NCBI RefSeq assembly: GCF_006376675.1
Contig: NZ_VEWK01000003.1
Span: 372,001 to 436,000 of the forward strand
Source of the DNA: Brucella pecoris
GTDB lineage: Bacteria > Pseudomonadota > Alphaproteobacteria > Rhizobiales > Rhizobiaceae
Direction of reading: 5' to 3'
Length of the DNA stretch: 64,000 bases
Shown here in pieces: positions 9,668 through 18,800 of this stretch. Position 1 is the first letter of the stretch. Each line of letters opens with the position of its first letter. A program made the position numbers and the translations under genes. Under the pieces are notes generated by a model that saw only the letters and a program-made list of their open reading frames with translations, did not search any database and was not told the origin of the DNA.

Positions 9668-10117
9668 ATGAACATCGGGCAGGCAGCCGCAGCATCTGGC
9701 ATATCGGCGAAGATGATCCGCCATTATGAAACAATCGAACTCATTGAAGCTGCCGAGAGAACCGGTTCGGGCTATCGCGTCTATACGCAGAAAGATGTCG
9801 AGACCCTGCGCTTCATCCGCCGCAGCCGCGATCTCGGTTTTCAGGTCGAGCAGATCAAGGAACTCCTGACGCTTTGGCGCGATCGCAACCGCGCATCGGC
9901 TGATGTCAAGAAGGTGGCCCTCGGTCATGTCGAGGAGCTGGAAGCCAAGATGCGCCAGCTTCAGGAAATGGCTGATACGCTGCGCTACCTCGCGAAAAAC
10001 TGTCACGGCGATAACCGTCCCGATTGCCCGATCATTCACCAGCTTGCAGAAAACAGCGTGGAGAGCCGCAAACGTCCGGCTCCGCGAAAAGGTGAATTGC
10101 TGCACGGCAAAATCTGA
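9668..10117 (+). CDS. cueR: MerR-family Cu(I)-responsive regulator, CueR type
   Basis: A 149-residue MerR regulator: N-terminal winged helix (residues 1-40), long dimerisation helix, and a metal loop with C112 and C120 in NCHGDNRPDC, which is exactly the CueR spacing and numbering for Cu(I)/Ag(I)/Au(I) sensing. The adjacent genes have no copper role. Its obvious target, a CueR-type promoter before copA, lies 13 kb away at 22657-22687. A 12-base-spaced terminator follows the stop. No CueR box was seen before its own start. Confidence 0.88.
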   Translation: MNIGQAAAASGISAKMIRHYETIELIEAAERTGSGYRVYTQKDVETLRFIRRSRDLGFQVEQIKELLTLWRDRNRASADVKKVALGHVEELEAKMRQLQEMADTLRYLAKNCHGDNRPDCPIIHQLAENSVESRKRPAPRKGELLHGKI

Positions 10118-10130
10118 GATTTTCAAATGA

Positions 10131-10158
10131 AAACGCCGGAACTGCTTCCGGCGTTTTT
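10131..10158. terminator. Bidirectional intrinsic terminator between cueR and gcd
   Basis: An 11-bp perfect stem (AAACGCCGGAA/TTCCGGCGTTT) with a 4-nt loop; T-runs face outwards on both strands. It can end cueR transcripts on plus and gcd transcripts on minus. Confidence 0.85.
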
Positions 10159-10174
10159 CTGTTGCGTCTCCGGC

Positions 10175-12484
10175 TCAACCTTTCGGTAAAGTATAGGCAA
10201 TCACATAATCACCCGGTTTGGTTCCAATGGAACCATGCCCACCGGCCACCATCAGCACGAACTGCTGATCGCCGACCGTATAGCTCATTGGCGTCGACTG
10301 ACCGCCAGCAGGAAGCCGTGCTTCCCAGAGCTGCTTGCCCGAAGTCAGGTCATAGGCGCGCAGATAGTCATCCACGGCTGCACCAAGGAAGGCAACGCCG
10401 CCTGCGGTAATCATCGGTCCGCCAATGCCCGGAACGCCAACCTTCAGCGGAAGTGGAACCGGTGACATATCGCGGATCGTTCCATTCCGGTGCTTGTAGG
10501 CAATCTTGCCGGTTCGCAGGTCAACACCAGCGACATAACCCCATGGCGGCGTCTGGCAGGGAATGCCGAGCGGGCCGAGGAACGGCCCCATGAAGACTCC
10601 GTAGGGGGCGCCGTCGTTGCGGTTCAGCCCCTGTTCGCTGCCCTTTTCATCCTGACCGCGAGGAGGAATATCCGCGCGCGGCACCAGACGCGAGGTGAAG
10701 GCCAGATAGGTCGGCATGCCGAACATGACTTGCCGTACCGGATCGACTGCCACGCTACCCCAGTTGAACACACCGAAATTGCCCGGATAGACAATCGTTC
10801 CGCGCAGCGATGGCGGCGTGTAGCGCCCCTCATACAAAAGCTGGTGGAACTTGATACGACAAGCGAGCTGATCAAACATGGTCACGCCCCACATGTCGCT
10901 TTCACGCAAGGGTGGCGGGCTGAAAGTGAGGTCGGAGATCGGCTGTGTCGGTGCCGTGTGATCCTCCGGGATCGCGCCGGTCGGCGCCGGAATTTCCCTG
11001 ACCGGAATGATCGGCTCGCCGGTACGTCGATCCAGAACATAGAGATCGCCCTGTTTGGTCGGGCCGACCAGCGCCGGGACCCCGTTGATTTCCAGCAGGA
11101 CCGGCTGGGCTGGAACGTCCATATCCCATAGATCATGGTGAACCGTCTGACGCACCCAGCGAAGTTGTCCGGTGTTCACATCGAGAGCGACGATGGACGA
11201 GGAAAACTTCTCCACATTCTCGCTGCGGTCCATGCCAAGCTGGTCCGGCACCTTATTGCCGAGCGGCACAAAAATCAGACCAAGCTTTTCATCGACGCTG
11301 GAAACGGACCAGCTATTGGGTGAGTTGGTCGTGTAGTGCTCGCCTTCCGGCAGCGGCGTGGTTACATCCGGATTGCCCGAATCCCAGTTCCACAGCAGTT
11401 GGCCGGTGCGGATATCAAATGCGCGGATGACGCCGGACTGTTCTTCCGTCGAGTAATTGTCATTGACGGCACCGCCAACGATGATCTTGTCGCCGACGAC
11501 AACAGGCGGTGACGTGGAGTAATAATACCCCGCTGGATTGTATTTCATGCCATGGCTGAGATCGAGCGTACCACCATTGGCGAAATCCGTGCAGATTTCT
11601 CCGGTGGCCGTATCCAGTGCAATCAATCGTGCGTCAGATGTCGGCAGATAGACACGCTCGGCGCATTTTGCTCCCGCCGTTGCGGTCGCATCCTTCCAGT
11701 AGCTCACACCACGGCAGGTCTGGTGCTGGCGATCCGTATTGAAGCCAACCTTCGGATCGAATTTCCACTTTTCCTTGCCGGTTGCCGCATCCAGCGCGAT
11801 GGCCCAGTTATGCGGCGTGCAGAGATAAAGGGAATCGCCGATCTTGAGTGGAGTAACCTGATAGGTCGTTTCTCCCACATCCTGCGGCTGTTTCACATCG
11901 CCGGTCTGATATTGCCAGGCAACCTGAAGCTTGGAAACATTTTCCGGCGTTATCTCAGCCAGCGGCGAATAGCGCTGGCCATAGGGCGTGCGCCCATACT
12001 GATGCCACTCGCCGTCAGGAACGTTGCCGCCCATATCCGGCGTTGCAGCAACCTTTTCGGTCGGCAGGTTGCCTGCTATGTTGTAGGGGTCCTGCGTCAT
12101 CGAGTAGACGGCAACGACCAAGGCGACAAGCGAGGCAATGGCAAGCGGCAGACCGCTATCGCCTGCCCCGTTGTTCAGTGGTTTCCTGATCCAGGGCGTC
12201 AGCATCCAGAAGCCGAGCAGTACGATGATGCCGCCGCGTGCGCCAAGCTGCCACCAATCGAAGCCGACTTCATAAACGGCCCAGCCGAGCGATCCGAGGA
12301 TAACAAGCGCATAGACCCATAATGCCGAGGCGCTGCGCCGGGAAAGCAAAACGGCGGTCAGCAGAAAGCCGATCGCCGCGAGTATGTAATACCAACTGCC
12401 GCCGAGTGCGGCGAGCCAGATACCTCCTGCGCCGAGCGCAAGTCCAATCAGAAAAAGAACGATGGAAGTTAACCAGATAAGCAA
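10175..12484 (-). CDS. gcd: Membrane-bound PQQ-dependent glucose dehydrogenase
   Basis: A 769-residue quinoprotein that oxidises glucose to gluconate in the periplasm and feeds electrons to ubiquinone. Five N-terminal membrane segments (residues 1-140) are followed by an eight-bladed PQQ propeller with repeated W-motifs (for example VDLRTGKIAYKHR and YDLTSGKQLWEARLPAGGQSTPMSY). Length fits the E. coli Gcd family (about 796). No PQQ biosynthesis genes are in the window, so the cofactor must be made elsewhere or taken up. Related quinate or polyol dehydrogenases are the alternative, but the overall size and N-terminus favour glucose. Confidence 0.88.
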   Translation of the reverse strand: MLIWLTSIVLFLIGLALGAGGIWLAALGGSWYYILAAIGFLLTAVLLSRRSASALWVYALVILGSLGWAVYEVGFDWWQLGARGGIIVLLGFWMLTPWIRKPLNNGAGDSGLPLAIASLVALVVAVYSMTQDPYNIAGNLPTEKVAATPDMGGNVPDGEWHQYGRTPYGQRYSPLAEITPENVSKLQVAWQYQTGDVKQPQDVGETTYQVTPLKIGDSLYLCTPHNWAIALDAATGKEKWKFDPKVGFNTDRQHQTCRGVSYWKDATATAGAKCAERVYLPTSDARLIALDTATGEICTDFANGGTLDLSHGMKYNPAGYYYSTSPPVVVGDKIIVGGAVNDNYSTEEQSGVIRAFDIRTGQLLWNWDSGNPDVTTPLPEGEHYTTNSPNSWSVSSVDEKLGLIFVPLGNKVPDQLGMDRSENVEKFSSSIVALDVNTGQLRWVRQTVHHDLWDMDVPAQPVLLEINGVPALVGPTKQGDLYVLDRRTGEPIIPVREIPAPTGAIPEDHTAPTQPISDLTFSPPPLRESDMWGVTMFDQLACRIKFHQLLYEGRYTPPSLRGTIVYPGNFGVFNWGSVAVDPVRQVMFGMPTYLAFTSRLVPRADIPPRGQDEKGSEQGLNRNDGAPYGVFMGPFLGPLGIPCQTPPWGYVAGVDLRTGKIAYKHRNGTIRDMSPVPLPLKVGVPGIGGPMITAGGVAFLGAAVDDYLRAYDLTSGKQLWEARLPAGGQSTPMSYTVGDQQFVLMVAGGHGSIGTKPGDYVIAYTLPKG

Positions 12485-12617
12485 GACATTACCCCTTCCA
12501 GCATAAACGGCATCCTGTCATACGCGCAGGGAAACCGTGCGGATTAGCCGCTCACCAATTTCGAGGCATTCCAGATATAGGTTGCAAGTCTTGCAGCAAT
12601 CCGTGTGCCGCACAACT

Positions 12618-12652
12618 CCATGCTGCCTAGATATCCACATAGGCGAGCATGG
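12618..12652. promoter_or_regulatory. Long interrupted dyad upstream of gcd
   Basis: Arms CCATGCTGCCTA and TAGGC(G)AGCATGG pair over 12 bp with one bulged base and a 10-base centre, about 130 bases before the gcd start. No T-run follows on either strand, so an operator or leader hairpin is more likely than a terminator. Nothing else is recognised in 12485-12876. Confidence 0.35.
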
Positions 12653-12876
12653 AAAAAATCTAGGGAGCGGCAGAGTAATTCTTACCCCGGCAAGATCGAA
12701 AGGGACTGGCCTCCATTCAAGCGCCATCCTTAATTAAGGCAGAGTGCAGAAAAGGGTCTTTGGGCAGTCAAAAGACGTAAAACGGTGCCGGAGCATGCAT
12801 ATTTTCGCCCATCAATTGCGGCGAACGCATGGCAAAACTGTGTATATTCCGGCTTTCAGGAGGCTTTTCGGCGGCA

Positions 12877-13908
12877 TCATGCAGAGCCGCGCATGATGAG
12901 GTGGCTATCGAGACGGCGTATTTCCTTCTCGACTGCCGCCCCGCTTTCCTGTGCATTGATCCGCGAGAAAAGCATATCGAGACCCAACTGCGCGATTTGC
13001 CGATAATCCTGCGCAACCGTCGTCAGCGGCGGACAAGTGAAGCGACTGAGAGGATGATCGTCATGACCTGCGACACGAAGATCGCAGCCCTCTTCGCGTC
13101 CGACATGGCGCCGACGCTCGAATGCAGCGGAGATAACGCCGAAGGCCAGACGATCATTGGCACATAGAACCGTGCGCGTCGGAAAACCGCCGCGATCAAA
13201 AATCCGGCCTGCCTCCTGATAGCCCAGTTCCTCGAAATTCCAGTTCTTCGCAGCTATGGGAAGGACGATCGGTTCAACGCCAAGCCTTTCCATGGTTTCG
13301 ATATAGGCCGAACGCCGCTCCAGCGCATTCTGGTTTACAGCCGGCATTTCGAGGAAGCAGGGGTGCTCCCCCGTTCGATAAAGATATTCAGTGATATTCC
13401 CTATACTCTGACGATTATCCGTGCCGACGAACGGTTGGTCATCGCTGATGCGACTGTCCAGGAAGACCGCAGGTGTCGAGTTCGACAGACTGGAAAGAAG
13501 CTTCTCATCGGTATCGAAACCGAGCGGAGCCATCAGAACACCCGCAATCTTGAGAGACATCAACGTGCGCATCGCTCGCGCTTCGAGTTTTCTGTCACCA
13601 TGAGATGACAGCACGATGGTCCAGTAGCCCTCCGCCAGACAACGCATTTCGATCTGGCGGATGATCTCCGCATAAAATGGATCGGATATATGCGGAACGA
13701 TAACACCGATATTCTTCGGCTTCTTGCGATTGAGGCTGACTGCAAAAATATTCGGCTGATAACTATAGTCTTTCAGCGCCTTTTCGATACGAGCCCGCGT
13801 GGAAGGCTTTACGCTTTCAGGATTGTCGAAATATTTCGAGACCGTAGGACGAGACAATCCGCTTGCCGCCGCGAACTCTTCCATCGTCCTGATCTTCTGT
13901 TCGGTCAT
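12877..13908 (-). CDS. LacI-family regulator of the adjacent sugar operon
   Basis: A 343-residue LacI/GalR repressor. The helix-turn-helix lies at residues 9-30 (EEFAAASGLSRPTVSKYF), followed by the hinge and a periplasmic-binding-protein-like sensor domain (GVIVPHISDPFYAEI). The start at MTEQKIRT is preferred over an ATG 31 codons upstream because it has AGCAGGG before it and a family-like N-terminus. It is divergent from the ABC importer at 14285, which makes it the probable local regulator. The effector is unknown. Confidence 0.88.
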   Translation of the reverse strand: MTEQKIRTMEEFAAASGLSRPTVSKYFDNPESVKPSTRARIEKALKDYSYQPNIFAVSLNRKKPKNIGVIVPHISDPFYAEIIRQIEMRCLAEGYWTIVLSSHGDRKLEARAMRTLMSLKIAGVLMAPLGFDTDEKLLSSLSNSTPAVFLDSRISDDQPFVGTDNRQSIGNITEYLYRTGEHPCFLEMPAVNQNALERRSAYIETMERLGVEPIVLPIAAKNWNFEELGYQEAGRIFDRGGFPTRTVLCANDRLAFGVISAAFERRRHVGREEGCDLRVAGHDDHPLSRFTCPPLTTVAQDYRQIAQLGLDMLFSRINAQESGAAVEKEIRRLDSHLIMRGSA

Positions 13909-14090
13909 GCCCTGCTTTTCCCATTGGGGTATCGAAGCGATTTTTCGGTGCTGCCCACTTTTCTTTTCATGCGTAAATTTATTTCCGATCAGAAGCAACA
14001 AATTTCAGCACATTAGTGATCAGTAGCCGACGCATTCACCTCTTTTCTGCAGCTCACACCCGTGTCGCGCGCCTAAATTCAATCGTTATA

Positions 14091-14110
14091 ATTTTTACAC
14101 GTGAAAAATT
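14091..14110. promoter_or_regulatory. Probable LacI-type operator
   Basis: A near-perfect palindrome around CACGTG (14098-14103) flanked by T5 and A5 runs, with one mismatched pair next to the core. It lies between the divergent LacI gene and the importer, just before a TTGACA hexamer at 14116-14121. Even length with a central CG is typical of LacI operators. The region 13909-14284 holds no gene. Confidence 0.5.
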
Positions 14111-14284
14111 TTATATTGACACACTGAACAAGCTCTAGCATGTCTAGGGGAGCTCAATCATGGGCTGAAGGCCCTGCCCTTCGGGAGGTTTGCAGTTGGC
14201 GACAACTGACGAGCCAGCAGGAAAACCGTTGTTCATGTCCCATAGAAGGACGTCCCGGCGAGCGCCGGTCATTCGGAGGAAATC

Positions 14285-15187
14285 ATGTTTCGCAAATCGC
14301 TCAGCCGTATTCTCTTTTCCGGCGTGGCTCTGGCCATGATGGCAGGTGCTGCATCTGCCGAAGGCATCGGCGCATCGCTTCTGACCCAGCAGCATCCTTT
14401 CTACATCTCGCTCGCAGACGCGATGAAGAAGGAAGCGCAGGCAGAGAATGTGCCGCTGGAAGTCTCCATCGCCAATCAGGACCTGAGCAAGCAGCTCGCC
14501 GATGTGGAAGACTTCATCACCAAGGGCGTCGACGTCATCATCATCTCGCCGGTTGACAGCAAGGGCGTTCGCTCGGCCATCAACAAGGCTGAAAAGGCTG
14601 GCATCAAGGTCATCACTGTCGACGTTCCGGCCAACAATGTCGACGTGACTTCCTTCGTCGGCACGGACAATTTCGCGGGCGGCGAAAAGGCTGCCGAACT
14701 GATGGCCAAGTCCATCGGTGAAAAAGGCAATGTCGCGATCATCGACTACCCGACCGTTCAGTCGGTCGTGGACCGCGTTGAAGGCTTCAAGAAGGGCATC
14801 GCCAAATATCCGGACGTCGAGATCGTGGCGATCCAGCCGGGCATCACCCGTCCGGAAGCGCTTTCGGCTGCACAGAACATCCTTCAGGCCAATCCTGATA
14901 TCGTCGGCATTTTCGGCTTCGGTGACGATGCAGCACTTGCCGCCGCCTCGGCTGTAAAGTCGGCCAAGCTTGAAAGCCAGGTCAAGGTGATCGGTTTCGA
15001 CGGTATGGAAGAAGCCCGCAATGCCGTGAAAAACGACCCGGTCATGGTCGGCGTTATCGCACAGTATCCGGACCAGATGGGCAAGGTTGCAGTTGAAACC
15101 GCGGCCAAGGTCATCAAGGGCGAGGAAGTTCCGGCCAAGCAGCCCATCGTTCCGGGCGTCGTCACCAAGGACGGCGAAACCAAGTAA
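14285..15187 (+). CDS. Sugar ABC transporter periplasmic binding protein (RbsB-like)
   Basis: A 300-residue pentose/hexose-binding protein with a signal peptide ending at ASA (residue 25) and a ribose-binding-protein fold (LTQQHPFYISL, DVIIISPVDSKG, FVGTDNFAGG, VIGFDGMEEA). Strong ribosome site GGAGGAA seven bases before ATG. First gene of importer-kinase-GatZ operon. The downstream enzymes suggest a ketohexose such as D-tagatose or a polyol feeding it. The ligand is inferred, not seen. Confidence 0.88.
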   Translation: MFRKSLSRILFSGVALAMMAGAASAEGIGASLLTQQHPFYISLADAMKKEAQAENVPLEVSIANQDLSKQLADVEDFITKGVDVIIISPVDSKGVRSAINKAEKAGIKVITVDVPANNVDVTSFVGTDNFAGGEKAAELMAKSIGEKGNVAIIDYPTVQSVVDRVEGFKKGIAKYPDVEIVAIQPGITRPEALSAAQNILQANPDIVGIFGFGDDAALAAASAVKSAKLESQVKVIGFDGMEEARNAVKNDPVMVGVIAQYPDQMGKVAVETAAKVIKGEEVPAKQPIVPGVVTKDGETK

Positions 15188-15304
15188 CACCGCGTGAAAC
15201 AGTGACACTCCTCCCAGTCGCTGTTTCCATTCTGCGTGCGGCGGCCCGGCGAACACCACGCGCCTGCCGCCGCCGCATCCCCTTAGATAGCAGGAGGCCC
15301 CAAA

Positions 15305-16849
15305 GTGACAGATCCCGTGACCGCCACCAGATCCGAACCGATAGCAGCCCCTGATGTCGTGCTCGAAATTCGCGACGTCGCGAAATCCTTCGGCCCCGTG
15401 GTTGCGCTGAAGCGCATGAACCTCACCGTTCGACGGGGCCGCGTGCATACGCTGCTCGGTGAGAACGGCGCGGGCAAATCCACGCTGATGAAGATTCTGG
15501 CTGGCGTTTTCAAGCCGACCTCCGGCACCATCCTGCTCAAAGGCGCGCCCTATGCGCCGAGAGACCCACGCGACGCGCGTGCGCATGGCATTGCCATTGT
15601 CTTTCAGGAACTGAGCCTTTCCCGCAATCTGACGGTTGCCGAGAACATTTTCGCAAACCACGAGCCAAGCCGTTTCGGCTTCATCCGCGAGCGCGAATTG
15701 AACGCGGAAGCGATGAAGCTGGTGGCCGACCTCGGCCTGCCGGTCGATGCCCGCGCCAAGGTCGGCGACCTGTCGATTGCCCAGCGCCAACTGGTCGAAA
15801 TCGCCAAGGGCCTCAGCCTTCCTGCCGATGTGGTCATTCTGGATGAGCCAACCTCGTCGCTGTCGGACAGCGAGGCCGAAATCCTGTTTTCGATCATCGA
15901 CCGCCTGAAAGCGAAGGGCACTGCTGTCATCTATATTTCGCACCGCATGGAAGAAATCATGCGGCTTTCCGACGACATTACCGTCGTGCGTGATGGCGAA
16001 TATGTCACGACCGCCGAAAAGAGCGAGACCAGCATCGACAAGCTGATCGCACTGATGGTCGGTCGCGAGATGAACGACATCTATCCGCCGCGTGAAGCGC
16101 CGCGCCCTGCGACAAGCGTTCCGCCAATTCTCGAAACGAAGAACCTATCCGTTCCGGGCAAATTTAACGATGTTTCCATCAATGTGAAGCCGGGCGAAGT
16201 ACTGGGCCTTTTCGGCCTTGTTGGCTCCGGTCGTTCTGATGTGATGAAAGCCCTGTTCGGGATGCTGCGGCCCACCGGCGAAATCAGGCTCGACGGCAAG
16301 ATCATCACCCTTGCCTCACCGACCGATGCCATTCGCAACGGTATTGCGTTCGTGACCGAGAACCGCAAGGAAGAAGGGCTCGTTCTTCAGCATAGTGTCG
16401 AGCGCAATATCAATATGGTGGGACTTGGCCAGCTAGCAGGCCCGTTCGGCCTGATGCGTTCCAGGGCGGAGCGTTCTTCGGCCAAGGCAGAGGTCCTGCG
16501 CCTCGCGATCAAGACCGCGTCGCTTGACACCGTTGCCGGATCGCTCAGCGGCGGCAACCAGCAAAAGATCGTGCTGGCCAAATGGCTCCAGACCAAGCCA
16601 CGCATCCTCATTCTCGATGAGCCGACGCGCGGCGTCGATGTCGGCGCGAAATTCGAAATCTATCGTATCATCCGTGAACTTGCCGCCAATGGCGCGGCGA
16701 TCCTGATGGTTTCCTCCGAACTGCCGGAAGTGCTGGGTCTCAGCGACCGCGTGGCGATCATGCATAACAAGCATGTTGCTGCCATTGTCGATGCCGATGG
16801 CCTCACGCCCGAAACCGTCATGAGCTACGCAGCAGGAATGCATCAATGA
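15305..16849 (+). CDS. Sugar ABC transporter ATP-binding protein (RbsA/MglA-like, duplicated)
   Basis: A 514-residue double ATPase. The first half has Walker A GENGAGKST near residue 54, signature LSIAQRQ and Walker B VVILDEPTS. The second half carries the usual degenerate P-loop GLVGSGRSDV and an intact LSGGNQQK signature. It starts at GTG with GCAGGAGG upstream; the internal organisation is that of ribose/galactose importers. Stop and permease start overlap by four bases. Confidence 0.92.
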   Translation: MTDPVTATRSEPIAAPDVVLEIRDVAKSFGPVVALKRMNLTVRRGRVHTLLGENGAGKSTLMKILAGVFKPTSGTILLKGAPYAPRDPRDARAHGIAIVFQELSLSRNLTVAENIFANHEPSRFGFIRERELNAEAMKLVADLGLPVDARAKVGDLSIAQRQLVEIAKGLSLPADVVILDEPTSSLSDSEAEILFSIIDRLKAKGTAVIYISHRMEEIMRLSDDITVVRDGEYVTTAEKSETSIDKLIALMVGREMNDIYPPREAPRPATSVPPILETKNLSVPGKFNDVSINVKPGEVLGLFGLVGSGRSDVMKALFGMLRPTGEIRLDGKIITLASPTDAIRNGIAFVTENRKEEGLVLQHSVERNINMVGLGQLAGPFGLMRSRAERSSAKAEVLRLAIKTASLDTVAGSLSGGNQQKIVLAKWLQTKPRILILDEPTRGVDVGAKFEIYRIIRELAANGAAILMVSSELPEVLGLSDRVAIMHNKHVAAIVDADGLTPETVMSYAAGMHQ

Positions 16850-17838
16850 GCAATGCAGATATTCAGAAGAAAGCCGTGGACGCGGAAGTCCGCCGTTCGC
16901 TTTTCAGCTCCCCGCTGGTTCGCCAATATGGCGGCATCATCATCTCTCTGGCCGTGCTCTGCGTGGTCTTTGCGGTGTTGAATCCGCGCTTTCTCGCCTT
17001 CAACAATTTCATGAACATCATGCAGCAGGTGGCGGTGATCGCCGTTGCCGCTTATGGCATGACCTATGTGATCCTGCTTGGTGAAATTGATCTTTCCATA
17101 GGCTCCATCATCGCGGTTTCCGGCATGGTGGCGGCGCAGGCATTCGCGATGGGGTTCGGCTTTTTGCCGACCGTCGTGTTCACGCTTGCCGCAGGCGCCA
17201 TCATGGGCGGATTGAACGGTGTGCTTTCCGCCAAACTGATGCTGCCCTCCTTCATCGTGACGGTCGCGACAATGGGCATTTATCGCGGGATGGTGAGCCT
17301 TCCGACCAACGGTGCTCCGGAGATCATCGAAAACGACACCTGGCTCGCCATCGGTTCGGAAAGCTGGCTCGGCCTGCCGATCATCATTTGGATCGTCGGT
17401 ATCCTGTTCATCTTCAATTATGTCCTCCTGTCCAAGACCGTTTTCGGTCGCCGCATCTACCTGACCGGCGGCAACAAGGAAGCTGCGATCTATTCGGGTA
17501 TTCGCGTCGATCGCATCAAGATCATTGTCTTCATGCTTTCCGGCGTCATGGCGGCGATTAGCGGCATTCTGCTCTCGTCGCGCCTGTCCTCAGCGCAGAC
17601 CAATGCGGGCATGGGCTACGAACTCGACGCCATTGCGGCAGTCGTGCTTGGCGGCACCTCGCTTGCCGGCGGCGTCGGCACCATGGTCGGCACCATTCTC
17701 GGCGCACTTATCATCGGTGTCATCAACAACGGCATGAACATGCTGTCGGTGCCTTATTTCTATCAGCTCATCGTCAAGGGCGTGGTCATTCTGGTCGCTG
17801 TCTGGCTCGACGTGCGCTCAAAATCCATGCGCACATAA
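16846..17838 (+). CDS. Sugar ABC transporter permease (RbsC-like)
   Basis: A 330-residue inner-membrane permease with eight to ten hydrophobic segments and the RbsC-family motif GEIDLSIGSIIAVSGM near residue 80 plus AAVVLGGTSLAGG near 265. It partners with the preceding double ATPase and binding protein. Confidence 0.9.
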   Translation: MSNADIQKKAVDAEVRRSLFSSPLVRQYGGIIISLAVLCVVFAVLNPRFLAFNNFMNIMQQVAVIAVAAYGMTYVILLGEIDLSIGSIIAVSGMVAAQAFAMGFGFLPTVVFTLAAGAIMGGLNGVLSAKLMLPSFIVTVATMGIYRGMVSLPTNGAPEIIENDTWLAIGSESWLGLPIIIWIVGILFIFNYVLLSKTVFGRRIYLTGGNKEAAIYSGIRVDRIKIIVFMLSGVMAAISGILLSSRLSSAQTNAGMGYELDAIAAVVLGGTSLAGGVGTMVGTILGALIIGVINNGMNMLSVPYFYQLIVKGVVILVAVWLDVRSKSMRT

Positions 17839-17852
17839 TCGCGGTGTACCTA

Positions 17853-18800
17853 ATGAAAAAGATCATCACCATCGGCGAGATCGTCGTCGAAATCATGGCC
17901 GTGGAAACCGGCAACGGTTTCAAAACCGCCATCCCATTGATCGGGCCTTTCGCCTCCGGTGCGCCTGCAATCTTCATCGATCAGGCCGCAAAAATGGGCC
18001 AGCCTTGCGGCATGGTCAGCGCGGTCGGCAATGACGATTTTGGTGCCCTCAATGTCGAGCGCCTGCAAAAGGACGGCGTGGATGTATCGGCCATCGGTGT
18101 GCATCCGACAGCCGCGACCGGCAGCGCCTTCGTGCGTTATCGCCCGGATGGCAATCGCGATTTCATCTTCAACATCAAGCACAGCGCATGCAGCGCTATC
18201 GGCCTGACGCCTGAAGCCGAAAAGCTGATCGAGACCGCCGATCACCTGCATATCATGGGATCGGCCCTGTTCTCCGACGGCATTGTTTCGGCGATCCACG
18301 AGGCAACCATCCGCATCAAGGCGAAGGGCGGCACCGTGTCCTTCGACCCGAATATCCGCAAGGAAATGCTGGAATTGCCGGGCATGCGCCAGGCGCTGGC
18401 CCATGCGCTGGAAAACACGGACCTGTTCATGCCGAGCGGCCCGGAAATCTTCCTCTTCACCAAGGCGACCGAGGAAAAAGCCGCCGTGGAAGAACTGCTG
18501 GCACGCGGCATCAAGGCCATCGTCATCAAGCGCGGCGCTGAAGGCGCCAGCTATTTCGACCAGTCCGGCGAAGTTTTCGCGCCCGCTTTCAAGGTCGAGG
18601 AAATCGACCCGACCGGAGCAGGCGACAGTTTTGGCGCGGCATTCGTCACCTACTGGCTGCGCGACATGGCACCGAAAGAAGCCCTCGTCATCGCCAATGC
18701 CACCGGCGCACGCGCCGTCGGTGTCAAAGGGCCGATGGAAGGCACCTCGACCATGGCCGAAATTGAAGCCTTCCTTCAGAAAAACGGAGTTCCAGCATGA
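17853..18800 (+). CDS. PfkB-family sugar kinase (probable tagatose/ketohexose kinase)
   Basis: A 315-residue ribokinase-family enzyme that phosphorylates a sugar with ATP. The C-terminal signature DPTGAGDSFGAAF near residue 252 holds the catalytic Asp and anion hole. A GTG nine bases upstream could also serve as start. It lies between a sugar importer and a GatZ-like protein, overlapping the latter by four bases. In Agrobacterium, a PfkB kinase beside a GatZ homologue makes D-tagatose 6-phosphate. That function is transferred here by context only. Confidence 0.82.
   Translation: MKKIITIGEIVVEIMAVETGNGFKTAIPLIGPFASGAPAIFIDQAAKMGQPCGMVSAVGNDDFGALNVERLQKDGVDVSAIGVHPTAATGSAFVRYRPDGNRDFIFNIKHSACSAIGLTPEAEKLIETADHLHIMGSALFSDGIVSAIHEATIRIKAKGGTVSFDPNIRKEMLELPGMRQALAHALENTDLFMPSGPEIFLFTKATEEKAAVEELLARGIKAIVIKRGAEGASYFDQSGEVFAPAFKVEEIDPTGAGDSFGAAFVTYWLRDMAPKEALVIANATGARAVGVKGPMEGTSTMAEIEAFLQKNGVPA

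Noticed and set aside
15305..16849. Fusion or duplication anomaly in the sugar ATPase
   Set aside because: Two ATPase halves with a degenerate second P-loop are normal for RbsA/MglA proteins.
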